Of a DNA stretch of 64,000 nt, positions 52,693 through 61,326 are shown piece by piece. The position numbers and the translations under genes were made by a program. The stretch covers positions 1,922,001-1,986,000 of the forward strand of contig NZ_JAFMZQ010000001.1 of NCBI RefSeq assembly GCF_024436415.1, given 5' to 3'. The notes under the pieces were generated by a model. That model saw only the letters and a program-made list of their open reading frames with translations. It did not search any database and was not told where the DNA came from. Each line of letters begins with the position of its first letter. Position 1 is the stretch's first letter. Source of the DNA: Pedobacter deserti. GTDB lineage: Bacteria; Bacteroidota; Bacteroidia; Sphingobacteriales; Sphingobacteriaceae.

Positions 52693-52776
52693 AGGAGAGG
52701 AGGCAGAATTAAACAGGTAGTTTCCCCTGCCGGAATAAGTCTTTTTTGATAAACTATTCTTCCCCTTGTATGTAGT

Positions 52777-53064
52777 ATGAGAAAAAGATATATGGATTTT
52801 ATTCAGATACTTGGGCTGGTAGCGGGGATATGTACCTCTTCATCAATATTGCCTCAACTTATCAAAACCTTTAAAACCAAGCAGGCTAACGATGTGGCCG
52901 TGTTTATGTTTATTGTCATGATGACCGGAAACAGCCTCTGGATCTACTACGGTTTCGATAAGTCCGACATACCCATCATCTCAACCAACTTTTTATCGCT
53001 CGCACTAAACATCGCTATGCTGATTCTCAAGTTCAAGTACCGCAACAATAAGGAACAGGCTTGA
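52777..53064 (+). CDS. SemiSWEET-type sugar transporter
   Basis: 95 residues, three transmembrane helices with the PQ-loop pattern IQILGLVAGICTSSSILPQLIKTFKTKQANDVAVFMF. Bacterial SemiSWEETs dimerise and carry sucrose or glucose by facilitated diffusion; the substrate here is not known. The start may be 52777 or the second ATG at 52792, which opens MDFIQILG like most homologues. Confidence 0.9.
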   Translation: MRKRYMDFIQILGLVAGICTSSSILPQLIKTFKTKQANDVAVFMFIVMMTGNSLWIYYGFDKSDIPIISTNFLSLALNIAMLILKFKYRNNKEQA

Positions 53065-53174
53065 GCTTAAGTCTGGGAATTGAAAAATATACGTTCGCGC
53101 TACCGGCAACTAATGAAATTTTTCTAGTTTAGCCGCGGATTACATCCTTGTTTCTAACTAGATAACTTATTATT

Positions 53175-54545
53175 ATGCAAGAGATTAAAAAATATGTAGC
53201 GGAAAACAAACAGCGCTTTCTCGACGAATTGTTTGAGTTGCTTCGTTTTCCATCGGTAAGTGCCGACCCAAAGTATAAAGACGATGTGCTGAAAACGGCA
53301 GAATACGTGGCTGCCAAACTTCGTGAAGCCGGAGCCGACCAGGTAGAGGTTTGTCCCACCGCCGGTTATCCCATCGTTTACGGAGAGAAAATCATTGACC
53401 CAAGTCTGCCTACGGTGCTGGTCTACGGGCATTACGACGTACAGCCGCCAGATCCGCTGGAACTTTGGAAGACACCTCCTTTTGAGCCTACACTGCGCGA
53501 TGGCAAGATCTACGCCCGCGGCGCCTGTGATGATAAAGGACAGTTTTATATGCACGTAAAAGCGTTTGAACTGATGATGCAGACCAACACCCTGGCCTGC
53601 AACGTGAAGTTTATGATCGAAGGCGAAGAGGAAGTTGGATCGGCCAACCTTGGCATTTTTGTTAACGACAATAAAGAACGGCTTAAAGCTGATGTAGTGC
53701 TGATCTCAGATACTTCCATGATCAGTATGGAAAATCCATCCATTGAAACGGGCCTGCGCGGACTCGCCTATATGGAGGTTGAGGTAACCGGGCCTAACCG
53801 CGATCTGCACTCGGGGGTTTACGGTGGCGCTGTAGCCAATCCAGCCACCATCCTTTGCAAAATGATCTCTTCGCTGCACGACGAAAACAACCATATCACT
53901 ATACCAGCGTTCTACGATAAGGTGGTCGACCTGACAGAAGAAGAAAAGAAGGCCTTAAATGCCGCGCCATTTGATCTGGAAGAGTATAAAAAAGATCTTG
54001 ATATCAACGCTGAGTGGGGCGAAAAAGGGTATTCTACCCTGGAGCGGACCGGCACCCGGCCTACACTGGAAGTAAACGGGATCTGGAGCGGATATATCGG
54101 CGAGGGCGCAAAAACGGTGCTTCCTTCTAAAGCAAACGCTAAAATCTCCATGCGCCTGGTACCTAACCAGAGTTCCGAAGAAATCTCGGAGATCTTTGCG
54201 AAGCATTTCGAAAGCATCGCGCCTGATTATGTAAAGGTGAAGGTCACAGCGCACCATGGAGGTGAGCCGGTGGTTACGCCGACCGACAGCGTGGCCTACC
54301 GCGCAGCTGAAAAGGCTATTGTAGATTCATTTGGTAAAGCGCCGATTCCAACAAGGGGTGGAGGGAGCATTCCCATCGTGGCCTTGTTTGAAAGCGCATT
54401 GGGTATTAAGTCTGTGCTGTTCGGTTTTGGTCTCGACAGCGACGCGCTTCACTCGCCAAACGAAAAATACGACGTATATAATTACTACAAAGGGATTGAA
54501 ACCCTTCCGCTGTTTCATAAGTACTTTGCTGAACTAAGCAAGTAG
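53175..54545 (+). CDS. M20 family dipeptidase (carnosinase-like)
   Basis: 456 residues; cytosolic metallopeptidase. Ligand sites: YGHYDVQPPDP (His, Asp), GACDDKGQ (bridging Asp), EGEEEVGS (Glu base and Glu ligand), SDTSMIS, and the C-terminal GFGLDSDALHSPNE (His). The dimerisation lid is the middle segment (LEVEVTGPNRDLHSGVYGG). Likely a broad-range dipeptidase. A repeat-rich hairpin follows its stop. Confidence 0.9.
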   Translation: MQEIKKYVAENKQRFLDELFELLRFPSVSADPKYKDDVLKTAEYVAAKLREAGADQVEVCPTAGYPIVYGEKIIDPSLPTVLVYGHYDVQPPDPLELWKTPPFEPTLRDGKIYARGACDDKGQFYMHVKAFELMMQTNTLACNVKFMIEGEEEVGSANLGIFVNDNKERLKADVVLISDTSMISMENPSIETGLRGLAYMEVEVTGPNRDLHSGVYGGAVANPATILCKMISSLHDENNHITIPAFYDKVVDLTEEEKKALNAAPFDLEEYKKDLDINAEWGEKGYSTLERTGTRPTLEVNGIWSGYIGEGAKTVLPSKANAKISMRLVPNQSSEEISEIFAKHFESIAPDYVKVKVTAHHGGEPVVTPTDSVAYRAAEKAIVDSFGKAPIPTRGGGSIPIVALFESALGIKSVLFGFGLDSDALHSPNEKYDVYNYYKGIETLPLFHKYFAELSK

Positions 54546-54593
54546 CCACATCGTATATACCAGGTTCGGCATGAATGCACAGTGCTACCGTCA

Positions 54594-54628
54594 TGAGTCC
54601 GCCTTTTTTCAGGGAAAAGGCGGACTCA
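54594..54628. repeat. 14-bp perfect stem-loop
   Basis: TGAGTCCGCCTTTT (54594-54607), 7-nt loop, AAAAGGCGGACTCA (54615-54628). It begins 49 nt after the dipeptidase stop. No T-run follows, so it is not a normal terminator for the plus strand. The right arm is the first of four tandem copies. Confidence 0.85.
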
Positions 54629-54662
54629 CCGCGGACTCATGGCGGACTCATGGCGGACTCAC
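54619..54662. repeat. four 11-bp tandem units GCGGACTCA
   Basis: Units start at 54619, 54630, 54641 and 54652, each 11 bp, with core GCGGACTCA identical in all four and the last position varying (C, T, T, C). The left arm of the adjacent hairpin can pair with any of the four units. Confidence 0.85.
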
Positions 54663-54808
54663 TAGCTTCTTGGTGGCCGCAAATTCCCAACTTGGCCTCG
54701 TGCTGATCCTTGAGATAGATCAATTCTTGATAAGAAATTAACATGCTAATTTACAATATATTACATATATATAACAAACTAAATATACTACTAAATCCCT
54801 ATACTTTA

Positions 54809-54816
54809 TATATTTG
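54809..54816 (+). promoter_or_regulatory. predicted -7 box of the sulfate assimilation operon
   Basis: TATATTTG, exact TAnnTTTG, 44 nt before the sulfite reductase ATG. No TTTG at the usual distance, but the region is AT-rich. Confidence 0.45.
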
Positions 54817-54860
54817 CTGTTGTTGCTTCGGCAATGGCACCAAATTAAAAGAGTTTAGCA

Positions 54861-56951
54861 ATGCAAAGTTTTAGGACAGAACTGGAAAATCCGGTCGTCG
54901 AAAAAGATATTATTGATCTTGAAAAAAAGATCAGGGCTTTTCGGGAGGGTACCATCCATGAGGAAAAATTCAGAAGCCTGCGTTTGGCCAGGGGCGTGTA
55001 CGGACAGCGTCAGCCGGGTGTGCAGATGGTGCGGATTAAGCTTCCTTTCGGGAAGGTTACTTTTAAGCAGCTTTTGCGTATAGCCGATGTGGCCGACGAA
55101 TATGGAAGCGGCAACCTGCATTTAACCACGCGTCAGGATATTCAGATTCATTATGTAAGCCTGGATCGTACGCCGCAACTGTGGCAGGAACTGGAGAAAG
55201 ATGACATTACCCTGCGTGAGGCCTGCGGCAATACGGTCAGGAACGTGACTTCGTCGCCTGATGCGGGCATTAACCCGAATGAGCCTTTCGATGTATCGCC
55301 TTATGCACATGCGTTCTTTGCTTATTTCCTGCGTAATCCGATTTGTCAGGAGATGGGGCGGAAGATCAAGTTTTCGTTTTCGTCTGATGACCGCGATACC
55401 GCTTTTAGTTATATACACGATCTGGGCTTTATACCTAAGATCAATGCGGAGGGCGAACGTGGCTTTAAGGTCATGCTGGGCGGAGGTTTGGGTGCGCAGC
55501 CCTTCCTGGCGAGCATCGTGCACGACTTTTTGCCCGAAGATCAGATCGTTCCTTATGCGGAAGCGCTGCTGCGGGTGTTCGACCGCTACGGTGAGCGCAA
55601 CAACAGGAATAAGGCTCGACTGAAATACCTGGTGCAGAAGCTGGGTTTGGAAGAGGTGCTTCGCCTGGTTGAAGAAGAGCGTACCGCGAACAAGGTAAAG
55701 TCGTTTGTGGTCGACCGCAACAAGGTGTTGCAACCAGAGCCGCCGCAATTGCAGGATTATCCGCAATTGGAGGTGGTTGAGACGGTTGAATACAAGCACT
55801 GGCGGGCAACCAACGTTGTTGCACAAAAGCAGGACGGGTACTTCGGTGTCTACATCAAAGTGGCTAAAGGCGATATTAAAACAGATCTGGCCAGGGCGTT
55901 TGTATCGGCGGTAAGGTCATTTGTGGCCGACGAGCTGCGCATTACGCAAAACCAGGGCTTGCTGCTGAAGTTTGTGCCGGAAGGGGCGCTGCCTGCATTG
56001 TATCAGGAATTGTCTGCCTTGGGTATGGCCCGGCCGGGCTTCGATAGTGTAGCCGATGTAACCACCTGTCCGGGCACCGACACCTGTAACCTCGGGATAT
56101 CCAACAGTATGTCTTTGTCGGTAGCCCTCGAGGAGGTGATCTATGAAGAGTATCCGGAACTGGTGTATGATAAGGATCTGAAAATTAAAATAAGCGGGTG
56201 TATGAATTCCTGCGGACAACACGGTCTGGCGCATATTGGCTTCCACGGGAGTTCTCTGAAGGCGAATGGCAAGGTGGTTCCTGCAGTACAGGTGATGCTT
56301 GGCGGCGGAACTATCGGCAATGGCGAAGGCCGTGTAGCGGAACGGGTAATTAAAGCGCCATCTAAGCGTGCTACCGGTGTGCTGCGGATGATCCTGAATG
56401 ACTTCGCGGCAAACTCGGGTGAGGGGGAAAGCTTCCATCAGTATTACGACCGCAAAACGAAGGACCACTTTTACCAGTTGCTGAAGCCGCTGGCTGATCT
56501 GACCAACCTGGTGGATGAGGAGTATGTAGACTGGGGCCATGAAGAAACGTTTGAGACTGCTATAGGCGTGGGCGAATGTGCCGGTGTGGTGATAGACCTG
56601 GTGGCTACCCTGCTGCTTGAGTCGGAAGAAAAGCTTGGCTGGGCACGGGCGTCTTATGATGCGGGTGCATGGGCTGATGCAATATACCATACGTATGCGG
56701 TGTATGTAAGTGCGGCGAAAGCCTTGCTTCTGGATAAGGGGGTAAACAGCAGTACCCAGATCGGTGTGATCAGGGAATTTGATAATCATTATGTGCAGAC
56801 TGGAGAAATTCCTTTGGCGGGTTCGTTTAACGACTTGGTGCTGCAAATCAATAAGAACGAACCTTCTCAGGAATTTGCCACGGCCTATCTGGCTTCAGTG
56901 GAAGAGTTCCTGCAGGGAGTTAAAGCAAAACGTGGAGGGCAACTGGTATGA
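54861..56951 (+). CDS. ferredoxin-type sulfite reductase with C-terminal extension
   Basis: 696 residues; six-electron reduction of sulfite to sulfide (or nitrite to ammonia) with siroheme and a 4Fe-4S cluster. Cluster ligands are Cys403-x5-Cys409 (TTCPGTDTCNLGISNS) and Cys447-x3-Cys451 (SGCMNSCGQHGLAHIGF). Both ferredoxin-like repeats are present (LPFGKVTFKQLLRIADVADEY, and the second at about 340). About 130 C-terminal residues after the core (LVDEEYVDWGHEETF on) are extra and helical, consistent with a HEPN domain as annotated in Bacteroidota. Operon with siroheme genes shows sulfite as the likely substrate. Confidence 0.9.
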   Translation: MQSFRTELENPVVEKDIIDLEKKIRAFREGTIHEEKFRSLRLARGVYGQRQPGVQMVRIKLPFGKVTFKQLLRIADVADEYGSGNLHLTTRQDIQIHYVSLDRTPQLWQELEKDDITLREACGNTVRNVTSSPDAGINPNEPFDVSPYAHAFFAYFLRNPICQEMGRKIKFSFSSDDRDTAFSYIHDLGFIPKINAEGERGFKVMLGGGLGAQPFLASIVHDFLPEDQIVPYAEALLRVFDRYGERNNRNKARLKYLVQKLGLEEVLRLVEEERTANKVKSFVVDRNKVLQPEPPQLQDYPQLEVVETVEYKHWRATNVVAQKQDGYFGVYIKVAKGDIKTDLARAFVSAVRSFVADELRITQNQGLLLKFVPEGALPALYQELSALGMARPGFDSVADVTTCPGTDTCNLGISNSMSLSVALEEVIYEEYPELVYDKDLKIKISGCMNSCGQHGLAHIGFHGSSLKANGKVVPAVQVMLGGGTIGNGEGRVAERVIKAPSKRATGVLRMILNDFAANSGEGESFHQYYDRKTKDHFYQLLKPLADLTNLVDEEYVDWGHEETFETAIGVGECAGVVIDLVATLLLESEEKLGWARASYDAGAWADAIYHTYAVYVSAAKALLLDKGVNSSTQIGVIREFDNHYVQTGEIPLAGSFNDLVLQINKNEPSQEFATAYLASVEEFLQGVKAKRGGQLV

Positions 56952-57739
56952 GCGTAGTAAAAGAAACAAATATAAAAGAGCCGCGTATTACGCTGGTTGG
57001 TGCCGGTCCCGGCGATCCGGAACTGATCACGCTTAAAGCGGTGAATGCATTGAAATCGGCCGACGTGATCCTGTACGATGCTTTGGTAAACGAGGTTTTG
57101 CTCGATTACGCAAAGCCTGGGGCTATTAAAGTATATGTAGGTAAAAGATCGGGCGAGCATTCGTTCGGGCAGGAGGCGATCAATAAACTGATGGTCGACT
57201 ACGCACTGAATTACGGACATGTGGTTCGCTTAAAAGGCGGTGATCCTTTTGTGTTTGGCCGGGGCTACGAAGAACTGGACTATGCGGCCGATTATAGTAT
57301 TCCGGCATCGGTTATTCCTGGTTTGTCGAGTTCTATCTCGGTTCCGGGATTGCAGCAGATCCCGGTAACGCATCGCGGTATAGCCGAGAGTTTCTGGGTG
57401 GTTACAGGTACTACGGCCTCTGGCAAGTTGTCGAACGACCTGTACGAGGCGGCACGCTCTAAGGCCACGGTAGTGGTGCTGATGGGTTTGGGTAAGCTGA
57501 AGGAAATCGTAAAGCTATATCAGCATGAGGGCAAAGGCAAACTTCCGGTAGCGGCTATTCAAAGCGGTTCCACAGAAAACGAAAAGCTTGCCGTAGGCAT
57601 CGTAGATACGATTGTGGAGGTGGTAGAAGAGAAGCAGATCGAGGCCCCGGCCTTGCTGGTTTTTGGTGAGGTGGTATCATTGCATCCTTCCTTTCAGCCC
57701 ATACGGGATTTCTTTGAGGCTTTAAAAGAGGAGATTTAA
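56948..57739 (+). CDS. cobA: uroporphyrinogen-III C-methyltransferase
   Basis: 263 residues; two SAM-dependent methylations making precorrin-2 for siroheme. Motifs VGAGPGDPELITLKAVNALKSADVILYDALV, RLKGGDPFVFGRGYEE, PVTHRG, and TVVVLMGLGKLKEI are the SUMT signature. Start codon overlaps the sulfite reductase stop by 4 nt. It supplies the cofactor of that enzyme. Confidence 0.95.
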   Translation: MSVVKETNIKEPRITLVGAGPGDPELITLKAVNALKSADVILYDALVNEVLLDYAKPGAIKVYVGKRSGEHSFGQEAINKLMVDYALNYGHVVRLKGGDPFVFGRGYEELDYAADYSIPASVIPGLSSSISVPGLQQIPVTHRGIAESFWVVTGTTASGKLSNDLYEAARSKATVVVLMGLGKLKEIVKLYQHEGKGKLPVAAIQSGSTENEKLAVGIVDTIVEVVEEKQIEAPALLVFGEVVSLHPSFQPIRDFFEALKEEI

Positions 57740-57787
57740 CTGCCGCAAGACAAAATATATCGATATTTTGCATGTAAATGAACGAAG

Positions 57788-58381
57788 ATGGAAGGTAATC
57801 AGTTATTCCCGGTATTTCTTAAGTTAAATGAGCTTCATACGGTGCTGATCGGCGGCGGACCGGTAGGTCTGGAAAAGCTGAACGCAATTTTGCAAAACAG
57901 CGCTGAAGCAAGGGTTACGGTGGTAGCACGTGAGATTATTGACGCGGTATATGAATTGGCGGAGCAATATCCGAAGGTGAAGCTGGTATGTAAAAGTTTT
58001 GAGCAGGCCGACCTGGATGAGGCGGATCTGGTAGTGGCTGCAACGAACAATCCGGAGCTTAATGTATTGATCAGAGCCTCTGCAAAAGCACGGCGTTTGC
58101 TGATCAATGTAGCGGATAAGCCTGATCTGTGCGATTTCTATCTGGGTTCGGTGGTGCGCAAGGGTGATCTTAAGGTGGCCATTTCCACCAACGGGAAATC
58201 GCCCACCATCGCAAAAAGACTTAAAGAGGTACTGAACGAAGGCATTCCGGCAGAACTGGATACCACGCTTCAGCAAATGAGTGCATTGAGAGAAACGCTT
58301 AAAGGCGATTTTAATGAAAAGGTTAGGCAGCTGAACGAAATAACTGCTGTCTTGGCGCATAATAAGGGGGAAGGGAAATGA
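57788..58381 (+). CDS. precorrin-2 dehydrogenase / sirohydrochlorin ferrochelatase (CysG N-terminal type)
   Basis: 197 residues; completes siroheme synthesis by dehydrogenation and iron insertion. NAD loop VLIGGGPVGLEKLNAIL, then LVVAATNNPELN, and the C-terminal ISTNGKSPTIAKRLKEVL are the CysG-N/Met8 marks. It ends in a 4-nt overlap with cysH. Whether it carries the ferrochelatase activity itself is an inference from family. Confidence 0.9.
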   Translation: MEGNQLFPVFLKLNELHTVLIGGGPVGLEKLNAILQNSAEARVTVVAREIIDAVYELAEQYPKVKLVCKSFEQADLDEADLVVAATNNPELNVLIRASAKARRLLINVADKPDLCDFYLGSVVRKGDLKVAISTNGKSPTIAKRLKEVLNEGIPAELDTTLQQMSALRETLKGDFNEKVRQLNEITAVLAHNKGEGK

Positions 58382-59082
58382 ATGAACAGTTGGAACTGAT
58401 ATCAGGGCAGATTGCAGGTATGGATCCGGTGGCGGCGTTAAGGCGCCTAACGGAGCAGTATCCGGGCCGTGTTGTTTTCTCGACAAGCTTTGGTTGGGAA
58501 GATCAGGTGATTACACATCTTATTTTTTCAAACGATCTGCCGATCGAGGTATTCACGCTCGAGACAGGTCGACTGTTTCCGGAGACCTATTATGTATGGA
58601 ACCGGACACTGGAAATCTACAACAAACCTATCAAAGCCTATTTTCCGGAGGCCGAAGCTTTACAGCGTATGGTAGACGCCAAAGGGCCTAGCAGTTTCTA
58701 CACCTCGGTGGAGAACAGAAAGGAATGCTGTTACATCAGGAAAATAGAACCTCTGAAACGCGCGCTGAGCGGTCATAAGATATGGGTAACAGGAATACGT
58801 GCGGAACAATCGCCCAACCGCCACGACATGCGTAACCTGGAATGGGATGAAGGCAATCAGATGATTAAGTATCACCCACTTTTCGAGTGGTCGCTCGACG
58901 AGGTAAAAGACTTTATAAAGAAGCACAATATTGTATATAATACCCTTCACGACAGGGGCTTTCCGAGTATAGGATGTGCGCCGTGTACACGCGCGGTGCT
59001 TGAGGGTGAAGATTTCAGGGCGGGCCGCTGGTGGTGGGAAGATCAGTCGAAAAAGGAATGCGGCTTACATGCCACAACATAA
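58378..59082 (+). CDS. cysH: adenylylsulfate (APS) reductase
   Basis: 234 residues; reduces APS to sulfite. PAPS-reductase fold with VFSTSFGWEDQVITH and the substrate motif FYTSVENRKECC. Cys117-Cys118 and Cys200-x2-Cys203 are the 4Fe-4S ligands that mark APS-type enzymes, and the catalytic Cys228 is in KKECGLH at the C-terminus. No APS kinase gene is near, in agreement with direct APS use. It overlaps the previous gene by 4 nt. Confidence 0.94.
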   Translation: MNEQLELISGQIAGMDPVAALRRLTEQYPGRVVFSTSFGWEDQVITHLIFSNDLPIEVFTLETGRLFPETYYVWNRTLEIYNKPIKAYFPEAEALQRMVDAKGPSSFYTSVENRKECCYIRKIEPLKRALSGHKIWVTGIRAEQSPNRHDMRNLEWDEGNQMIKYHPLFEWSLDEVKDFIKKHNIVYNTLHDRGFPSIGCAPCTRAVLEGEDFRAGRWWWEDQSKKECGLHATT

Positions 59083-59095
59083 TTGCAGAACACTT

Positions 59096-60001
59096 ATGAG
59101 TAAATATAATTTAGATTATTTGGATGAGCTTGAGGCCGAGGCGATTCATATCCTCCGGGAGGTGGCAGGCCAGTTCGAGAAACCTGCCCTGCTTTTTTCG
59201 GGCGGTAAGGATTCTATCACCCTGGTGAGACTGGCCGAGAAGGCTTTCAGGCCGGGAAGATTCCCATTTCCCCTGGTGCATATAGATACCGGGCATAATT
59301 TTGAGGAAACGATTGCTTATCGCGACAAGATGATTGAGCGTATTGGTGAGCGACTGATTGTGGGCTATGTGCAGGAGTCTATAGATCAGGGTAAGGTGGT
59401 GGAGCAGACCGGCAAGAATGCCAGTCGCAATGCCCTGCAAACGGTTACTTTGCTGGATACGATTGCGCTGCATGGTTTTGATGCCTGTATTGGCGGTGCA
59501 CGCCGCGACGAGGAAAAGGCCAGGGCGAAAGAACGCATTTTTTCGGTGCGCGACGAGTTTGGTCAGTGGGACCCTAAGCGCCAGCGCCCGGAGCTGTGGA
59601 ACATCTATAACGGAAAAATCCACAAGGGCGAGAATGTGCGCGTATTCCCGATCAGCAACTGGACGGAACTTGATGTTTGGAACTACATAAAACGCGAGGG
59701 CATTGAGCTGCCTTCGATCTATTTTGCGCATGAGCGTGAGGTGATTACCCGCAATGGTCAGCTGATGGCCGCATCACCTTTTTTAAATATGGACCATGAA
59801 GATGTGGTGGAGCGTAAGACAGTCAGGTTCAGAACGGTGGGCGACATGAGTTGCACGGCTGCGGTAGAGTCGGAGGCCGACCAGCTGGACGATATTATTG
59901 CTGAGATCAGCGCATCTAAAATAAGTGAACGCGGCGCCCGTATGGACGATAAGGTATCGGAGGCGGCCATGGAAGACCGTAAGAAAGGAGGGTATTTCTA
60001 A
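59096..60001 (+). CDS. cysD: sulfate adenylyltransferase subunit 2
   Basis: 301 residues; makes APS from sulfate and ATP with the CysN GTPase. PP-loop LLFSGGKDSITLVRLA, VHIDTGHNFEETI and GARRDEEKARAKERIFSVRDEFGQWDP are the family marks. Start MSKYNLDYLDELEAEAIHIL is chosen; the open frame 40 codons longer overlaps cysH. The stop overlaps the cysN start by 1 nt (TAATG). Confidence 0.95.
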   Translation: MSKYNLDYLDELEAEAIHILREVAGQFEKPALLFSGGKDSITLVRLAEKAFRPGRFPFPLVHIDTGHNFEETIAYRDKMIERIGERLIVGYVQESIDQGKVVEQTGKNASRNALQTVTLLDTIALHGFDACIGGARRDEEKARAKERIFSVRDEFGQWDPKRQRPELWNIYNGKIHKGENVRVFPISNWTELDVWNYIKREGIELPSIYFAHEREVITRNGQLMAASPFLNMDHEDVVERKTVRFRTVGDMSCTAAVESEADQLDDIIAEISASKISERGARMDDKVSEAAMEDRKKGGYF

Positions 60002-61248
60002 TGAATATATTGAAGTTTTTTACTGCAGGGAGTGTCGACGACGGAAAGAGTACGCTCATCGGCAGGTTATTATACGATACTGGCTCTATTTTGGCCGACC
60101 AGCTGGAGGCGCTGCAGGCGAGCAACCGCAAGAATGATGACGGCTCGATTGATCTGGCGATACTGACCGATGGCCTGCGCGCTGAGCGTGAACAGGGAAT
60201 TACCATTGACGTAGCCTATAAGTACTTTCAGACAGACAAAAGGAAGTTTATTATAGCGGATACACCCGGACATATTCAGTATACGCGCAATATGGTTACC
60301 GGTGCTTCTACGGCCAAACTGGCTATTATATTAATAGACGCGCGGAATGGGGTGGTTGAGCAAACCATCAGGCACTCTTATCTGGTGTCGCTGCTGGGCA
60401 TTGAGCATGTGGTGGTATGTTTAAATAAGATGGACATGGTGGGCTACAGCGAAACGGTGTTTAATGCAATCCGGGAAAAGTACCAGTCGCTAGCCGCTGA
60501 ACTGAAACTAAAGGATGTGAACTTTATTCCGGTGAGCGCACTGAAGGGCGATAATATTGTTCATGAGTCGGAGAATATGCCCTGGTACGACGGACGAAGC
60601 CTGCTTCATTTCCTGGAAAGCGTGGATGTATCGGCCGACGACAATGATTTGGCGAGGATGCCCGTGCAATGGGTTGTTCGTCCGCAGACAGAAGAACTGC
60701 ACGACTACAGAGGCTATGCAGGCCGGATACTGAGCGGGGCTTTTCATGTGAACGATCGGGTGACGGTACTTCCTTCAGGCTACAGTTCAGTGATAGAGCG
60801 TATCGAGATCTTTGATCAGGCGCCCGAAACCGCACATGCGGGGCAATCGGTAACGCTGCATCTTCAGGACGATATCGACATCAGCAGGGGCGATGTACTG
60901 GTCAACGCGGCACAATTGCCTCAGCATACGCAGGAGATTGAGGCCGACATCTGCTGGATGGATACGCGACCGCTCGATGATAGCATCACTTACCTGCTTC
61001 AGCACAACAGCAAGATCACCAAATGCAAGATCAAAGAGATCGTTTACCGGGTGGATATTAATACGCTCGACAAGCAGCAGGCCTACGAATTTAAGCTGAA
61101 TGACATCGGTCGGGTGCTTATTAAGACGGCCGATGCCCTTCCTTTTGATCTTTATCATGAGAATAAGGCCAATGGAGCAGCCATTTTGATAGACAGCAGG
61201 ACGAACTTAACCGTTGCAGCTCTGATGTTTAGGCGGGCGGCCGACTAA
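60001..61248 (+). CDS. cysN: sulfate adenylyltransferase subunit 1, GTPase
   Basis: 415 residues; GTP hydrolysis drives APS formation by CysD. EF-Tu-like G1 FTAGSVDDGKSTLIGRLL, G3 IADTPGHIQYTRNM, G4 CLNKMDMVGYSE, then beta-barrel domains (RILSGAFHVNDRVTVLPSG). No CysC fusion at the C-terminus, so no APS kinase activity. Last gene of the sulfate operon. Confidence 0.95.
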   Translation: MNILKFFTAGSVDDGKSTLIGRLLYDTGSILADQLEALQASNRKNDDGSIDLAILTDGLRAEREQGITIDVAYKYFQTDKRKFIIADTPGHIQYTRNMVTGASTAKLAIILIDARNGVVEQTIRHSYLVSLLGIEHVVVCLNKMDMVGYSETVFNAIREKYQSLAAELKLKDVNFIPVSALKGDNIVHESENMPWYDGRSLLHFLESVDVSADDNDLARMPVQWVVRPQTEELHDYRGYAGRILSGAFHVNDRVTVLPSGYSSVIERIEIFDQAPETAHAGQSVTLHLQDDIDISRGDVLVNAAQLPQHTQEIEADICWMDTRPLDDSITYLLQHNSKITKCKIKEIVYRVDINTLDKQQAYEFKLNDIGRVLIKTADALPFDLYHENKANGAAILIDSRTNLTVAALMFRRAAD

Positions 61249-61301
61249 GCGCGATTATTCATCCATTATTTATTTGCTTTGTGTATTCTTATCCCTAATT
61301 T

Positions 61302-61323
61302 GAGGTGATTTTTAAAACCTCAG
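61302..61323 (+). promoter_or_regulatory. hairpin just before the glgA start
   Basis: TGAGGT (61302-61307) pairs with ACCTCA (61318-61323) around a 10-nt loop, ending 3 nt before the ATG. It could cover the initiation region. No T-run, so not a terminator. Confidence 0.4.
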
Positions 61324-61326
61324 ATT

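Larger units (their letters stand above)
54546..54860. other. intergenic region with repeat/hairpin structure and sulfur-operon promoter
   Basis: 315 bp between the dipeptidase and the sulfite reductase gene. It holds a 14-bp-stem hairpin and four 11-bp repeats (54594-54662), an AT-rich tract and a TATATTTG -7 box (54809-54816). I see no tRNA and no ORF of note. Confidence 0.7.

Noticed and set aside
54619..54662. Possible CRISPR-like array
   Set aside because: Units are 11 bp with no spacers and no cas genes nearby; a tandem repeat is a better description.
55917..56846. 309-codon minus-strand frame opposite sulfite reductase
   Set aside because: Antisense shadow of a gene with clear cluster Cys motifs.
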